A stretch of 64,000 bases of DNA, from positions 1 through 64,000 of the forward strand of contig JAFTIM010000005.1 of NCBI GenBank assembly GCA_017456885.1, read 5' to 3'. The notes beneath the pieces were generated by a model. That model did not search any database. It was not told the origin of the DNA and saw only the letters and a program-made list of their open reading frames with translations. The translations under genes and the position numbers were made by a program. The DNA is from Paludibacteraceae bacterium (GTDB taxonomy: Bacteria > Bacteroidota > Bacteroidia > Bacteroidales > Paludibacteraceae). Each line of letters opens with the position of its first letter. The stretch's first letter is position 1. Below, one piece after another: positions 25,574 through 34,178 of this stretch.

Positions 25574-27100
25574 TTAGTTCTTTTCCCATCCGTCGAAAAT
25601 GTCGGCGCCGTACACGTTGTTTTCATCTTTGTCGTGCAGCGGCGACCAAAGTTGTGCCAAAAACGGATTGCGTTTGGCTTCGGCGTCCCATTGCCACGGG
25701 CGCGGATTCGGCTCGTCGGCATAAGGGTAGGGGAAGCATTCGGGGCACCAATGTCCGCCAAGCAAAACAAGTCGTGGCGAGGCTTTGAACATATGTCCTT
25801 CGGCGCATTGCCATTCGAGTTGTGTGTCCCAATCGCCTTTTTGCATTGTTTGGCTCAGGCATTTGCCACCGCGAAATTCGGCTGCGCGTTGCATGTCGTC
25901 TATCGTAAATTCGCTCATCGGCTTTTGCTCGTCGTAGCCGTGGTCGAGCAGTACGGGTTGCTCCGAAGGGTGCGTAAGGTCGGTGTGTTGCCAATCGGGG
26001 ATGGCGCGATATTTTTCCAAACTGCCGTAGTAGGCGTTGATGCGTGCCGTTTTGTTGTGGCGAATCCACCATTGTGTGCCGTGTTCCTGGCTGTATGCCA
26101 TGGCGCGCATGGCCAATTTGACGATATGCGGAAAGAGTTTGGCTATTTTGGTGGCTCCGGCAAATTTGATGGCTGTTGGCAGCGAGTCGGCTTTGGCCAT
26201 TTGTGCGAAATAGTCTTTGATGGGAACGTTTGCACGGAAGTGGAGGTATTCTTCCAATACGTCGCCGTCGAGGTACCACATGCCGTGGAAATTGCGCGTG
26301 GTGAACCATTTTGCTTCGAAAATTTGTTCGGGACGCGGGCAGCCGATGGCGTTGAGCAGGAGACACTCAAATTCGTAGTTCGAGATGCGGTATTCGGCGC
26401 CGCTGCCGATGTTGTAGTAGCGGTTCCAAAATTCGGCAGGAACTTCGTCGCGACAGACACGTTCGAGCAGTCGTCCGCTGTCTTCCACCGTAGCCCATTC
26501 GAGTACGCCACGAATCGGCACATGGAACATGATGGGATCGTAGTTTTTCAGAATGGCTGGGTAGAGAATGCCCGATTGGCGCAGGCTGACCCACGTTTTA
26601 ATGCCCGAGTCGGTAATGATGCGTTCGCCTATGGCTTTTGTGAGTCCGTAGTGGTCGTAGGCCGATACGCAGATGGGGTCGCCGGCGCGTCCCCAATGCA
26701 GCGGTTCGCGGCGGTCGCCCATTTGGGCCACCGACCCGATGTACACTACTTTCGGTTGTTTGTCGCCTTGTGCCAAAACGGCGTGTTTGATGTTTTCGGC
26801 GGCGCCGAGGTTGATTTTGCGTGTGGCCGTCGGGCGGTAGTCGGCTTGCGGCGACACCATGCCGCCCACATGCAACACAACATCGCTGCCGGCAACGCCG
26901 CGCAACACGTCGTCAAATTTACTTAAATCGCCCCAAATAATGTCGATTTTGTCTGTCAAGGGCGCTAATTTTTCCTTGTTTTTGGTGCTTGGTCGGGCAA
27001 GTATGCGAATGTTGTAACGCTCGGGAAACTTCATCAATTCTTGCAAACCTGCCCACCCCATGGTGCCGGTGGCTCCTGTCAGAAAAACGGTTTTCTTCAT
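25574..27100 (-). CDS. NAD-dependent epimerase/dehydratase (extended SDR) with C-terminal zinc-ribbon-like segment
   Basis: 508 residues from the ATG at 27100. NAD-binding motif GATGTMG (9-15), catalytic Ser in IGSVAQMG (S123) and YGLTK (Y151, K155): a complete extended SDR fold of the type that modifies nucleotide sugars. It is about 180 residues longer than a standard epimerase. The extension ends with a possible metal site, C432, H436, C452 and C455 (WQCAEGHMF, HWCPECF), similar to zinc-ribbon domains. It is first in the operon with the PCMD protein, sugar kinase/nucleotidyltransferase and mutarotase. The reaction cannot be read from sequence. Confidence 0.82.
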   Translation of the reverse strand: MKKTVFLTGATGTMGWAGLQELMKFPERYNIRILARPSTKNKEKLAPLTDKIDIIWGDLSKFDDVLRGVAGSDVVLHVGGMVSPQADYRPTATRKINLGAAENIKHAVLAQGDKQPKVVYIGSVAQMGDRREPLHWGRAGDPICVSAYDHYGLTKAIGERIITDSGIKTWVSLRQSGILYPAILKNYDPIMFHVPIRGVLEWATVEDSGRLLERVCRDEVPAEFWNRYYNIGSGAEYRISNYEFECLLLNAIGCPRPEQIFEAKWFTTRNFHGMWYLDGDVLEEYLHFRANVPIKDYFAQMAKADSLPTAIKFAGATKIAKLFPHIVKLAMRAMAYSQEHGTQWWIRHNKTARINAYYGSLEKYRAIPDWQHTDLTHPSEQPVLLDHGYDEQKPMSEFTIDDMQRAAEFRGGKCLSQTMQKGDWDTQLEWQCAEGHMFKASPRLVLLGGHWCPECFPYPYADEPNPRPWQWDAEAKRNPFLAQLWSPLHDKDENNVYGADIFDGWEKN

Positions 27101-27121
27101 GCAGAATAAAATTATTGCGGA

Positions 27122-27150
27122 CAAAGGTAGTAATTTTGTTCTAACAGCAA
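27122..27150 (-). promoter_or_regulatory. Promoter for the sugar-activation operon
   Basis: On the minus strand, TTG (27148-27150), 18-bp spacer, TACCTTTG (27122-27129), 21 bp before the SDR ATG. It lies just after the stop of the helicase gene. Confidence 0.65.
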
Positions 27151-27156
27151 CTTCTT

Positions 27157-28428
27157 TTATTTCTCCACTTGCTTTTGCGGGGGTCGGTTGCCTTGCGGTT
27201 TCCGATTGTTGTTGCTTTTTTGCTTTTGCTTCTTCTTTCGGCGGAAGTGTTTCCTCTCTCTCGGTTGAGCCTTTTCGTCGGGTACGGGTGGCGCCATTTG
27301 GGCTATGTTGTCGGGGAGCGCGAGGCGTTCGATTGTTTTCTCCAAAAAACTTTCGATACGGTCAAACAAGCCGCGCTCTTTCGGCGTAACAAACGTAATG
27401 CCCACACCTTCGGCACCTGCCCTTGCCGTGCGTCCGATGCGGTGCACATAATCTTCGCATTGTTTGGGTACATCGTAGTTGATAACCATGGCCACGTCGT
27501 CGATGTCGATGCCGCGCGATACGATGTTGGTGGCTACCAAGGCTTGCAGTTTGTTGTTTTTAAAGTCGAGCATCACTTGCGTGCGTTGTTTTTGCTCCAA
27601 CCCCGAGTGCATTTGTGCTACACTCAATCCCATGTGGTTCAAAGCGCAAAACACGTTGAACACTTTCTCTTTCGACGATGCAAAGATGATGCTTTTGCGT
27701 GGCTCTGTTCTGAAAAGTTCTTTTATCAACGCCGTTTTTTGCGTTTCGCGGAGCAGATACACGCCCTGATGAATACCGTCGGCAGGCTTCGACACGGCAA
27801 GTTTTATCTCCGTGGGGTTTACCAATATCTGTTTTGCCAATCGCTCGACGTCGGGCGGAAACGTAGCCGAAAACATAAGCGTTTGGTGCTTTTGGGGCAG
27901 ATGTTTGATAATCTCGATAATGTCGTCGTAAAAACCGATGTCGAGCATACGATCGGCCTCGTCCAAAACGAGGTATTCGATACCCGACAAATCGACGCCG
28001 CCGATACGGATGTGCGAAAGCAGTCTGCCCGGGGTTGCAATGGCTATGTCGCCACCCGATTGCAAGGCTTTTTGTTGTTGTGTAAAGGCAATGCCGTCGT
28101 TGCCGCCGTAAACGGCAATCCACGACGTGGTTTCGTAGTAGGCAAATCCCTCGAGCAGTTGATCGACTTGTTGTGCCAATTCGCGTGTCGGCATCAAAAT
28201 GAGTGCGTTCACTTTCGAGTTGTCTTTTTTGCCGCGCGAGAGCAATTCCAGCAAAGGCAGAATGTAAGCGGCCGTTTTGCCGGTGCCTGTTTGTGCCGAT
28301 GCCAAAATGTCGTTTCCCTCGAGAATGACGGGGATAGCCCTTTCTTGTATGGGCGTACACTCTTTGAAATTCATCGCGTCAAGTCCGTCGAGGATATTGT
28401 CGTTCAAATCTAATTCGTCAAAAAACAT
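27157..28428 (-). CDS. DEAD-box RNA helicase (RhlE-like)
   Basis: 423 residues. Q motif FKECTPIQERAIP, Walker A ASAQTGTGKTAAY, PTRELA, TPGRLLSHI, Walker B VLDEADRMLD, SAT, and C-terminal motifs TNIVSRGIDID and HRIGRTARAG. A basic low-complexity tail from about residue 375 (RKKKQKQKSNNNRKPQGN) is the RNA-binding extension usual in RhlE-like helicases, which act in ribosome assembly and RNA decay. Its ATG overlaps the HHH-protein stop as TAATG, so it is the last gene of the murF operon. Confidence 0.93.
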   Translation of the reverse strand: MFFDELDLNDNILDGLDAMNFKECTPIQERAIPVILEGNDILASAQTGTGKTAAYILPLLELLSRGKKDNSKVNALILMPTRELAQQVDQLLEGFAYYETTSWIAVYGGNDGIAFTQQQKALQSGGDIAIATPGRLLSHIRIGGVDLSGIEYLVLDEADRMLDIGFYDDIIEIIKHLPQKHQTLMFSATFPPDVERLAKQILVNPTEIKLAVSKPADGIHQGVYLLRETQKTALIKELFRTEPRKSIIFASSKEKVFNVFCALNHMGLSVAQMHSGLEQKQRTQVMLDFKNNKLQALVATNIVSRGIDIDDVAMVINYDVPKQCEDYVHRIGRTARAGAEGVGITFVTPKERGLFDRIESFLEKTIERLALPDNIAQMAPPVPDEKAQPRERKHFRRKKKQKQKSNNNRKPQGNRPPQKQVEK

Positions 28429-29303
28429 TATTCGTTAAAATTTAAGTAAGGTGTTAATCGTTTAATATCAATGTCGGAAAACTCTTCCAAAAGGGCAAGC
28501 TCGTCGATGGCGACAATTTTTTTCTTTGCTTTTCGTAGTTCGCAGATGGCTTTTGCCTGATAAAAGTTGATGTAAGGATGCCGTTTTAGTCGCTCTATCG
28601 AAGCGCTGTTGACATCGATGGTGCTGATGTGCGAACTTTCGATGCAGAGGTACGGCTCAATGCCTTTCAACTCTTTTTCGGTGATGCGGTATACCTCTTT
28701 CAGTTGTTCTGTTGAGTAGTATCCGCCGAGTTTTTCACGATAAATCACAATGCGTTTGGCAAGTCCTTTGCTCATGATTTGAGCAAGCTGCGTGGTGTCG
28801 GCAGTGTTAATCTCCAGCAGTATGTCGGGCGTTGCAATTGCTGTTGTTTGCGCTATTTGTACGAAAGGTTGCAAGGTGGCAAACAAGGCGGAATCGATGC
28901 CGTAGATTTTGCCCAAATCTGTCGGAACTTTGAAGTGTCCGCCTTTCTTTTTGTATTTCAGTATGTTGGAAGCGATGTGCGGCTTTATTCCCAAAAGAAC
29001 GAATCCTGCCGAGTCGAGCGTATTCGGGTCGAAAGGGAAAAGTTTGACCTCTTGCTTTGCTGTTTTGCTGCTTCGGTGAATTTCACGTCGCTTTTCGGCG
29101 TTTGTTGTTGTCTCGTGAGCAGTGTTTGTTGTTGTCTCAAACAAGAGTGCCTTTTCGCTGAAAGCTTCATCGAAAAACGACTTCGGTTTTGGCGCCCAAC
29201 GCGAAAGCGTCGCATCGGCCACAATTACGACTACGATGAGCGTCAGCAAAACGACGATGGCAACGCGTTGTCCTTTCGAGAAAAAAAGAAATCGTTTGGG
29301 CAT
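28428..29303 (-). CDS. Membrane-anchored helix-hairpin-helix (ComEA-like) protein
   Basis: 291 residues: a short cytoplasmic N-terminus, one transmembrane helix (about residues 12-32, VAIVVLLTLIVVVIVADA), a low-complexity linker, then three ComEA-type helix-hairpin-helix repeats: FDPNTLDSAGFVLLGI, INTADTTQLAQIMSKG and DVNSASIERLKRHPYIN. ComEA-like proteins bind DNA outside the inner membrane during uptake, and this protein could do the same, though the family in Bacteroidota is not well studied. It lies three bases after the lipoprotein gene and overlaps the helicase start. Confidence 0.85.
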   Translation of the reverse strand: MPKRFLFFSKGQRVAIVVLLTLIVVVIVADATLSRWAPKPKSFFDEAFSEKALLFETTTNTAHETTTNAEKRREIHRSSKTAKQEVKLFPFDPNTLDSAGFVLLGIKPHIASNILKYKKKGGHFKVPTDLGKIYGIDSALFATLQPFVQIAQTTAIATPDILLEINTADTTQLAQIMSKGLAKRIVIYREKLGGYYSTEQLKEVYRITEKELKGIEPYLCIESSHISTIDVNSASIERLKRHPYINFYQAKAICELRKAKKKIVAIDELALLEEFSDIDIKRLTPYLNFNE

Positions 29304-29306
29304 AGA

Positions 29307-29753
29307 CTAATTGCGTGTAATGCGAATAATATCGCCTGAGGTGCGTACTTTGTATTTTCGTAATCCGAATTGCGAAACGCCCTTTGTGGGCAACCCCAAT
29401 CCGAAACTGACATCGTAAGAGGTCTGGCATTGCCGACATGTAACAATGCCGCCGTCGGCAATCGAATCGACGCGTATGGTGCTTGTCGCCTCGTGAGGGC
29501 AGGCAAGGTCGAATGCCGAAATCTCGTCGTTGAAATCGTGAAAAAGCAGAATGCCTCCAAACCCGATATATTGATTGAAATAGGGAGGTTTTGTGTAAAT
29601 CTTGTAATTGCCAATGCTGACAAGTTCGGGAGCGTCGCGCAAAATGTACAACTCCATTGACACGGGAGTGTCGGGTATCGGTGTTTTGCGGTTGAAGTTT
29701 TCGCACGAACAAGCGATAAGCGTAACCATTATAAGCAACGTTTTTTTTGTCAT
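29307..29753 (-). CDS. Rieske-like lipoprotein with atypical cluster ligands
   Basis: 148 residues. Lipoprotein signal with lipobox LIAC (C15). The C-terminal half has the Rieske layout: FDLACPHEAT (C85, H87) followed after 18 residues by VTCRQCQTSYDV (C106, C109), then GLRKYKV near the end. Classical Rieske proteins have C-x-H and C-x2-H; here the last ligand is Cys, so the cluster, if present, would have three Cys and one His. The ATG at 29753 is chosen because it starts the lipoprotein signal and overlaps the murF stop as ATGA. Function unknown; likely an envelope protein. Confidence 0.72.
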   Translation of the reverse strand: MTKKTLLIMVTLIACSCENFNRKTPIPDTPVSMELYILRDAPELVSIGNYKIYTKPPYFNQYIGFGGILLFHDFNDEISAFDLACPHEATSTIRVDSIADGGIVTCRQCQTSYDVSFGLGLPTKGVSQFGLRKYKVRTSGDIIRITRN

Positions 29754-31036
29754 AGATAGGGAATCGCTTTTTCGAGGTGAATGCCGTGCGAGCCTTTTAT
29801 CAGAATGGAACAACCAGTAATCGGATGTTGTTTTTGCCATTCGATAAAATCGTCGATGGAGGCGAATACGGGATATTTGCTCGTTGCTGCCGCAAACTCC
29901 TTCCCCACCAAAAAGGCTTTGAAATGGAATTGTTCGATGAGTTTCACCATTCGCACATGCTCACAACGGCTCTCCGCTCCCAATTCCAGCATATCGCCAA
30001 GCAATACGACTTTGTTCGGAAAGTTTTTCATTTGGTCGAAATTGGTCAAAGCGGCTTCCATGCTTGTCGGGTTGGCGTTGTAAGTATCGACAATCAGCCT
30101 GTTATGCTCCGTTTGTGTCAGTAGAGAGCGGTTGTTTTGGGGTATGTATTCGCCGATGGCCTCGCCAATGGCTTCGGGTGCAACGCCAAAGTGGTTGCCG
30201 ATGCAAATGGCTGCAAGAATGTTTTCGAGGTTATAACTGCCGATGAGGTTTGTTCGGGTTTCGTACGAAACGTTGTTCAACTGCCATTTGACACTTATGA
30301 AGGGGTTGCATTCGCCAATCTCTCCGCATACGTTTGCCGAGGTGTTGCCTGCGGCATAGGTGTGTTGCTTCAGTCCTGCGGCAACCTTGTTGAGGTGATC
30401 GTTGTTTTTGTTGATAAAAATTTCGCCACCGTTTTCGCGTAAAAAGTCGTACAATTCGGCTTTGGTTTTCACTATGTTGTCAAACGAGCCGAACCCTTCG
30501 ATGTGTGCTTTCCCCACGTTGGTGATAATGCCATGCGTAGGTCGAACTATCGTTACCGAGTCTTTGATTTCGCCCGGGTGATTGGCGCCCATTTCTATAA
30601 TGACCATCTCGTGTGTCGGTTTTATACGGAGTAGTGTCAGCGGGACACCGATGTGGTTGTTCAGGTTGCCTTGTGTGTAGAGTGTACGGTATTTTTTGCT
30701 CAACACGGCGGCGGTCAGTTCCTTGGTGGTTGTCTTGCCATTGGTGCCGGTAATGCCTACGACGGGAATGTGCAGTTGCCTACGATGATAGGCGGCCAAC
30801 TCACGGAGCGTTTCCAACGCATTGGCAACCAAAAGGAAACGCTTGTCTTTTTGGTATCTCGGGTTGTCTATCACGGCATACGAGGCTCCGTTTTCAATTG
30901 CTTTTTCGGCAAAACCGTTGCCATCGAAATTTTCTCCTTTGAGTGCAAAAAAGATAGCGTGTTCAGGACAGTTACGACTATCGGTAGTGATGTTCGGATG
31001 TGCCAAAAACAAACGATATAATTCGGTAATATTCAT
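29750..31036 (-). CDS. murF: UDP-N-acetylmuramoyl-tripeptide--D-alanyl-D-alanine ligase
   Basis: Last cytoplasmic step of peptidoglycan precursor synthesis: adds D-Ala-D-Ala to the UDP-MurNAc-tripeptide using ATP. 428 residues from the ATG at 31036 (MNITELYRLFL); the longer frame runs through the promoter. N-terminal domain DSRNCPEHAIFFALKGENFDG, ATP loop GITGTNGKTTTKE, EMGANHPGEI and GSYNLENILAAICI, and C-terminal DTYNANPTSMEAAL. First gene of a four-gene operon; not clustered with other mur genes here. Confidence 0.96.
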   Translation of the reverse strand: MNITELYRLFLAHPNITTDSRNCPEHAIFFALKGENFDGNGFAEKAIENGASYAVIDNPRYQKDKRFLLVANALETLRELAAYHRRQLHIPVVGITGTNGKTTTKELTAAVLSKKYRTLYTQGNLNNHIGVPLTLLRIKPTHEMVIIEMGANHPGEIKDSVTIVRPTHGIITNVGKAHIEGFGSFDNIVKTKAELYDFLRENGGEIFINKNNDHLNKVAAGLKQHTYAAGNTSANVCGEIGECNPFISVKWQLNNVSYETRTNLIGSYNLENILAAICIGNHFGVAPEAIGEAIGEYIPQNNRSLLTQTEHNRLIVDTYNANPTSMEAALTNFDQMKNFPNKVVLLGDMLELGAESRCEHVRMVKLIEQFHFKAFLVGKEFAAATSKYPVFASIDDFIEWQKQHPITGCSILIKGSHGIHLEKAIPYL

Positions 31037-31057
31037 TCTAATGATTTTGATTGAATG

Positions 31058-31065
31058 CAAAAATA
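31058..31065 (-). promoter_or_regulatory. -7 box for the murF operon
   Basis: TATTTTTG on the minus strand, 22 bp upstream of the murF ATG. Confidence 0.5.
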
Positions 31066-31137
31066 GTTTGTTTTTTGTGCTTTTATGAAAAAAATCATAA
31101 AAAAAAGCCAATCAACGGAAAGACAACTTTTTCTTAT

Positions 31138-31145
31138 TAACTTTG
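31138..31145 (+). promoter_or_regulatory. -7 box for the DUF6242-aroA operon
   Basis: TAACTTTG on the plus strand, 25 bp before the ATG at 31171. Confidence 0.5.
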
Positions 31146-31170
31146 CACGTATATCGAAAAAAGAGTTTGT

Positions 31171-32505
31171 ATGGATTTTTTTAAAAAATGGAGCGTTTTC
31201 TCAATTCTCGTTGTCGCTTTGTTTGTCGGGTGCAACAATGACGAAACAGAACCGTCTGTCGTAACTACAATTAGAAATCTTTATTTGACATCTGCCGATT
31301 CGGTGGCGTCGGTCAACAAGGCTCTTTTTTATGTAAATGCGGATACTTTTTTTGTTTACAAAGGCGTTGAGTATACGGGTTTTATTCAAAATCGCGACTC
31401 GATGCTGTACGGTTCTTCGCTCAAGGCCGTCATACCGACCATAACCACGGCGGCGGTTGTTTCCACTATCGTTTTAAACGATTCAATTACTTATTCGGGA
31501 TCGGATACGATGGATTTCGAAATGCCCGTCAAAGTGCTTGTTTATGCTCAAAAAGCCGATACTACACAGCGTTATCTGATAAAGTCGAATGTGCATCAGA
31601 TCGACCACGAACTCTATTTGTGGGACGAGCGTACCTATCCGACCACCACTTCGACAATAAAAGCCGAAAAAGCGGTGTTTTTCTCCGACAAGATATTCCT
31701 TTTCAGAAATATCAATAATGTGGCAACGTTGGACGTCAGTGCCGATTTTGCAGACGAGTGGCAATCGTTTTCGCTTGATGGAATCGTGGCCGATGCCATC
31801 GAGCATATTATTTGTGCCGATAAATTTTATGCGGTGTCCGACGATAAGTTTTTTGTTTCGGCCGATGGTCGGACTTGGACGTCGCATACGATAGCCGATG
31901 TGCCTATCAAACGATTGTTGTTTAAAGAGGGAACTGCTTTGTTTGCTTTGACGCAAGACTCGGTCGTGATGTCTTCGGACGAGGGCGTTTCGTGGCAGTT
32001 GGCATATCGTTGTACAGATGATTTCCCGATGCAGGATTATTCGGTTGTTGCCGAAAAATCACCTTCGGGGCGAATGCGTTATTTGCTGGTGGGAGGTACT
32101 GCAAAAGATGGTGCGCCGGCAGGTGCGTGGTCAACCGAAAACGGAACCTATTGGGTCAATTTCTCGCAAGACGGCAACAATCTGCCTTGCAGACAGAATG
32201 CGGCAACGATTGCTTACGACCATAATGTGTTGATGTTCGGTGGTGAAGAAAACGGCATAGTGTCGGATTCGGTGTTGCTCTCGCCCGACTTTGGTTTTAC
32301 ATGGACCGGAGCTGACGACAAGATTGTTGCCCGAAACTACGTTCCTACGATTAAGTCTTCGATATTCTCTACACGCAAATTGTCGAATGCGTCAAAAAAT
32401 CAATACCGGATTTTTATTGTCGGCGGTAAGGACAAAGATGGCGATTATGTTCAAAAAATATGGACATCTCGCAAAAACGAAACCTATTTTGACGAATACC
32501 GCTAA
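31171..32505 (+). CDS. DUF6242-type lipoprotein with beta-propeller-like repeats
   Basis: 444 residues. Lipobox FVGC (C21) after a hydrophobic signal. Residues about 25-150 are a beta-sandwich-like domain (VNADTFFVYKGVEY, MPVKVLVYAQK) and the rest contains repeated sialidase or Asp-box-like strands (SADGRTWTSH, SSDEGVSWQL, SPDFGFTWTG), indicating a propeller. The architecture fits the DUF6242 family of Bacteroidota. Its stop overlaps the aroA start as TAATG, but there is no clear link to aromatic synthesis. Likely surface or periplasmic; role unknown. Confidence 0.8.
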   Translation: MDFFKKWSVFSILVVALFVGCNNDETEPSVVTTIRNLYLTSADSVASVNKALFYVNADTFFVYKGVEYTGFIQNRDSMLYGSSLKAVIPTITTAAVVSTIVLNDSITYSGSDTMDFEMPVKVLVYAQKADTTQRYLIKSNVHQIDHELYLWDERTYPTTTSTIKAEKAVFFSDKIFLFRNINNVATLDVSADFADEWQSFSLDGIVADAIEHIICADKFYAVSDDKFFVSADGRTWTSHTIADVPIKRLLFKEGTALFALTQDSVVMSSDEGVSWQLAYRCTDDFPMQDYSVVAEKSPSGRMRYLLVGGTAKDGAPAGAWSTENGTYWVNFSQDGNNLPCRQNAATIAYDHNVLMFGGEENGIVSDSVLLSPDFGFTWTGADDKIVARNYVPTIKSSIFSTRKLSNASKNQYRIFIVGGKDKDGDYVQKIWTSRKNETYFDEYR

Positions 32506-33734
32506 TGGATGTTTTGATAGATTTTTCCACTGCTGTCGATGTCGAAATTCAGTTGCCGGCATCGAAAAGTATCAGTAATAGGGTGTTGATTATTCGGGCT
32601 GTTTCGGGCGAAAACGTTCCTATCGGAAATTTGGCCGAATGCGACGATACGGATGTATTGTTGCGTGCACTCAATAGTCGAAATCACACGATTGATATAG
32701 GAGCTGCGGGCACGGCTATGCGTTTTCTGACGGCTTATTTTGCACAGAAGCCGCATTGCGAATGTCGTCTTACGGGTTCCGAACGCATGAAGCAGCGTCC
32801 GATTCGTTTGTTGGTTGATGCATTATGCGATTTGGGTGCAAACATCAATTATGCGGAGCAAGGCGGATTTCCGCCGATAGATGTGGTCGGCAAGCAACTC
32901 GAGGGAGGAAAAATCCGCTTGAAAGGCGATGTCAGCAGTCAGTATGTATCGGCATTGATGATGATTGCTCCGATGATGAAAAACGGTTTGCGCATAGAGT
33001 TGATTCCGCCGGTTATTTCGCAACCATACATAGCACTTACGCGTCAGTTGATGCAGACGTTTGGAGTAGATGTAAGCGAGGAAGAAAATGTGTTGAAAAT
33101 AACCTCGTCGCGCTACCAAATGCATCCTTATGTGGTGGAGTCGGATTGGTCGGCAGCTTCGTATTGGTACGAGATTCTGGCATTGCGAGGCAAGGGTGCA
33201 TATTTTTTGCGAGGTTTGACAAACAAAGGTTTGCAGGGCGATTCCAAACTCGCAGAGTTGTTTCTTGCGTTGGGCGTTTCTTCGACGTTCGAGGACGAGG
33301 GTGTGCGTATTGTTGCCACAGGAGAGCGAGTTGCCCGAATGGAATACAACTTTGTGAATCAGCCCGATTTGGCACAAACATTTGTTGTTACCTGCTGTTT
33401 TTTGGGCATTCCATTCTGTTTCAGCGGACTGGGAAGCTTGAAGATAAAAGAAACGGATCGGATTTTTGCTTTGAGAACGGAACTTGCAAAGTTCGGTTTC
33501 GAAGTGTGTGAGCCGGAAAATGGCGTACTTGCTTGGAATGGTGTGCGTTCCGAAATGCAAAATACGATTATTTCGGTTGCTACCTACAACGACCACCGAA
33601 TGGCAATGGCTTTTGCTCCGATTGCACTGCAACAACCGATAAAAATAGAGCATAAAGAAGTTGTCTCAAAATCGTATCCAACCTATTGGAAGGACTTGGA
33701 AAAAACGGGCTTTCACATTTTTTATAAAAAATAA
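32505..33734 (+). CDS. aroA: 3-phosphoshikimate 1-carboxyvinyltransferase (EPSP synthase)
   Basis: Shikimate pathway enzyme that transfers enolpyruvate from PEP to shikimate-3-phosphate. 409 residues with LPASKSISNRVLIIRA near the N-terminus, GAAGTAMRFLTAYFA, a modified KQRPIRLLVDAL segment, VSSQYVSALMM, ESDWSAASYWYE, and LKIKETDRIFALRTEL with the late YNDHRMAMAFAP. It looks complete. The start overlaps the DUF6242 stop by one base. Other aro genes are not adjacent. Confidence 0.96.
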   Translation: MDVLIDFSTAVDVEIQLPASKSISNRVLIIRAVSGENVPIGNLAECDDTDVLLRALNSRNHTIDIGAAGTAMRFLTAYFAQKPHCECRLTGSERMKQRPIRLLVDALCDLGANINYAEQGGFPPIDVVGKQLEGGKIRLKGDVSSQYVSALMMIAPMMKNGLRIELIPPVISQPYIALTRQLMQTFGVDVSEEENVLKITSSRYQMHPYVVESDWSAASYWYEILALRGKGAYFLRGLTNKGLQGDSKLAELFLALGVSSTFEDEGVRIVATGERVARMEYNFVNQPDLAQTFVVTCCFLGIPFCFSGLGSLKIKETDRIFALRTELAKFGFEVCEPENGVLAWNGVRSEMQNTIISVATYNDHRMAMAFAPIALQQPIKIEHKEVVSKSYPTYWKDLEKTGFHIFYKK

Positions 33735-33740
33735 GGATAT

Positions 33741-33774
33741 TTTGTACACGAAATATGAAATATGTATATTTTTG
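33741..33774 (+). promoter_or_regulatory. Promoter for the small lipoprotein
   Basis: TTTG (33741-33744), 22-bp spacer and TATTTTTG (33767-33774), 35 bp before the ATG at 33810. Confidence 0.55.
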
Positions 33775-33809
33775 CGAAAAAATTTATGTTTATTTTAAAT
33801 CTTAAAAGT

Positions 33810-34064
33810 ATGAAAAAAGTATTTTTTGCAGTTGCAATTGCTTGTGTAGCATTTGCGTTTTCTTCTTGTGAGGATAGTAGTGAACCTCGTTGCTGGAAAG
33901 TAACTTATAAAAATGGAGATACAAATGTAGTTATTTATCAATGGATGAGCGAAGATCAAGTAGATGCTACTTATGGAAAACTCACAGACTTTAAATCGGA
34001 AAAGGTTAACAAAAATCAAAGCGATTGTGTATTAGCCAATATAGGACTTACTACAGAGAAGTAA
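33810..34064 (+). CDS. Small lipoprotein of unknown function
   Basis: 84 residues from the ATG at 33810 (MKKVFFAVAIACVAFAFSSC); the longer in-frame ORF contains the promoter and is rejected. Signal peptide with lipobox FSSC, lipidated at C20. The mature part of about 64 residues carries two more cysteines (C25 in RCWKVTYKNG and one in SDCVLANIG), which could form a disulphide. It has its own promoter and terminator. No family was recognised. Confidence 0.7.
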   Translation: MKKVFFAVAIACVAFAFSSCEDSSEPRCWKVTYKNGDTNVVIYQWMSEDQVDATYGKLTDFKSEKVNKNQSDCVLANIGLTTEK

Positions 34065-34090
34065 TTTCTTAAAAAGGTAAAAAATTTTTT

Positions 34091-34117
34091 AAAGGTCGGT
34101 TTTTGCCGACCTTTTTT
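34091..34117 (+). terminator. Terminator after the small lipoprotein
   Basis: Arms AAAGGTCGG (34091-34099) and CCGACCTTT (34106-34114), TTTTTG loop, followed by more Ts. Confidence 0.88.
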
Positions 34118-34148
34118 GTTTCAAACAAGATTCTTTCCCCTATATTTG
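34115..34148 (+). promoter_or_regulatory. Promoter for the CPBP protease gene
   Basis: TTTG (34115-34118), 22-bp spacer and TATATTTG (34141-34148), 30 bp before the ATG. The TTTG overlaps the T-run of the preceding terminator. Confidence 0.55.
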
Positions 34149-34178
34149 CTAATGCGTTTGGTTTAGGGTAAAAGTTAT

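Noticed and set aside
25565..26926. 453-codon open frame on the plus strand
   Set aside because: Antisense to the SDR gene, whose motifs are clear. The opposite frame has no domains and is a GC-bias artefact. The same holds for 27169-28413 opposite the helicase and 37835-39058 opposite RNase R.
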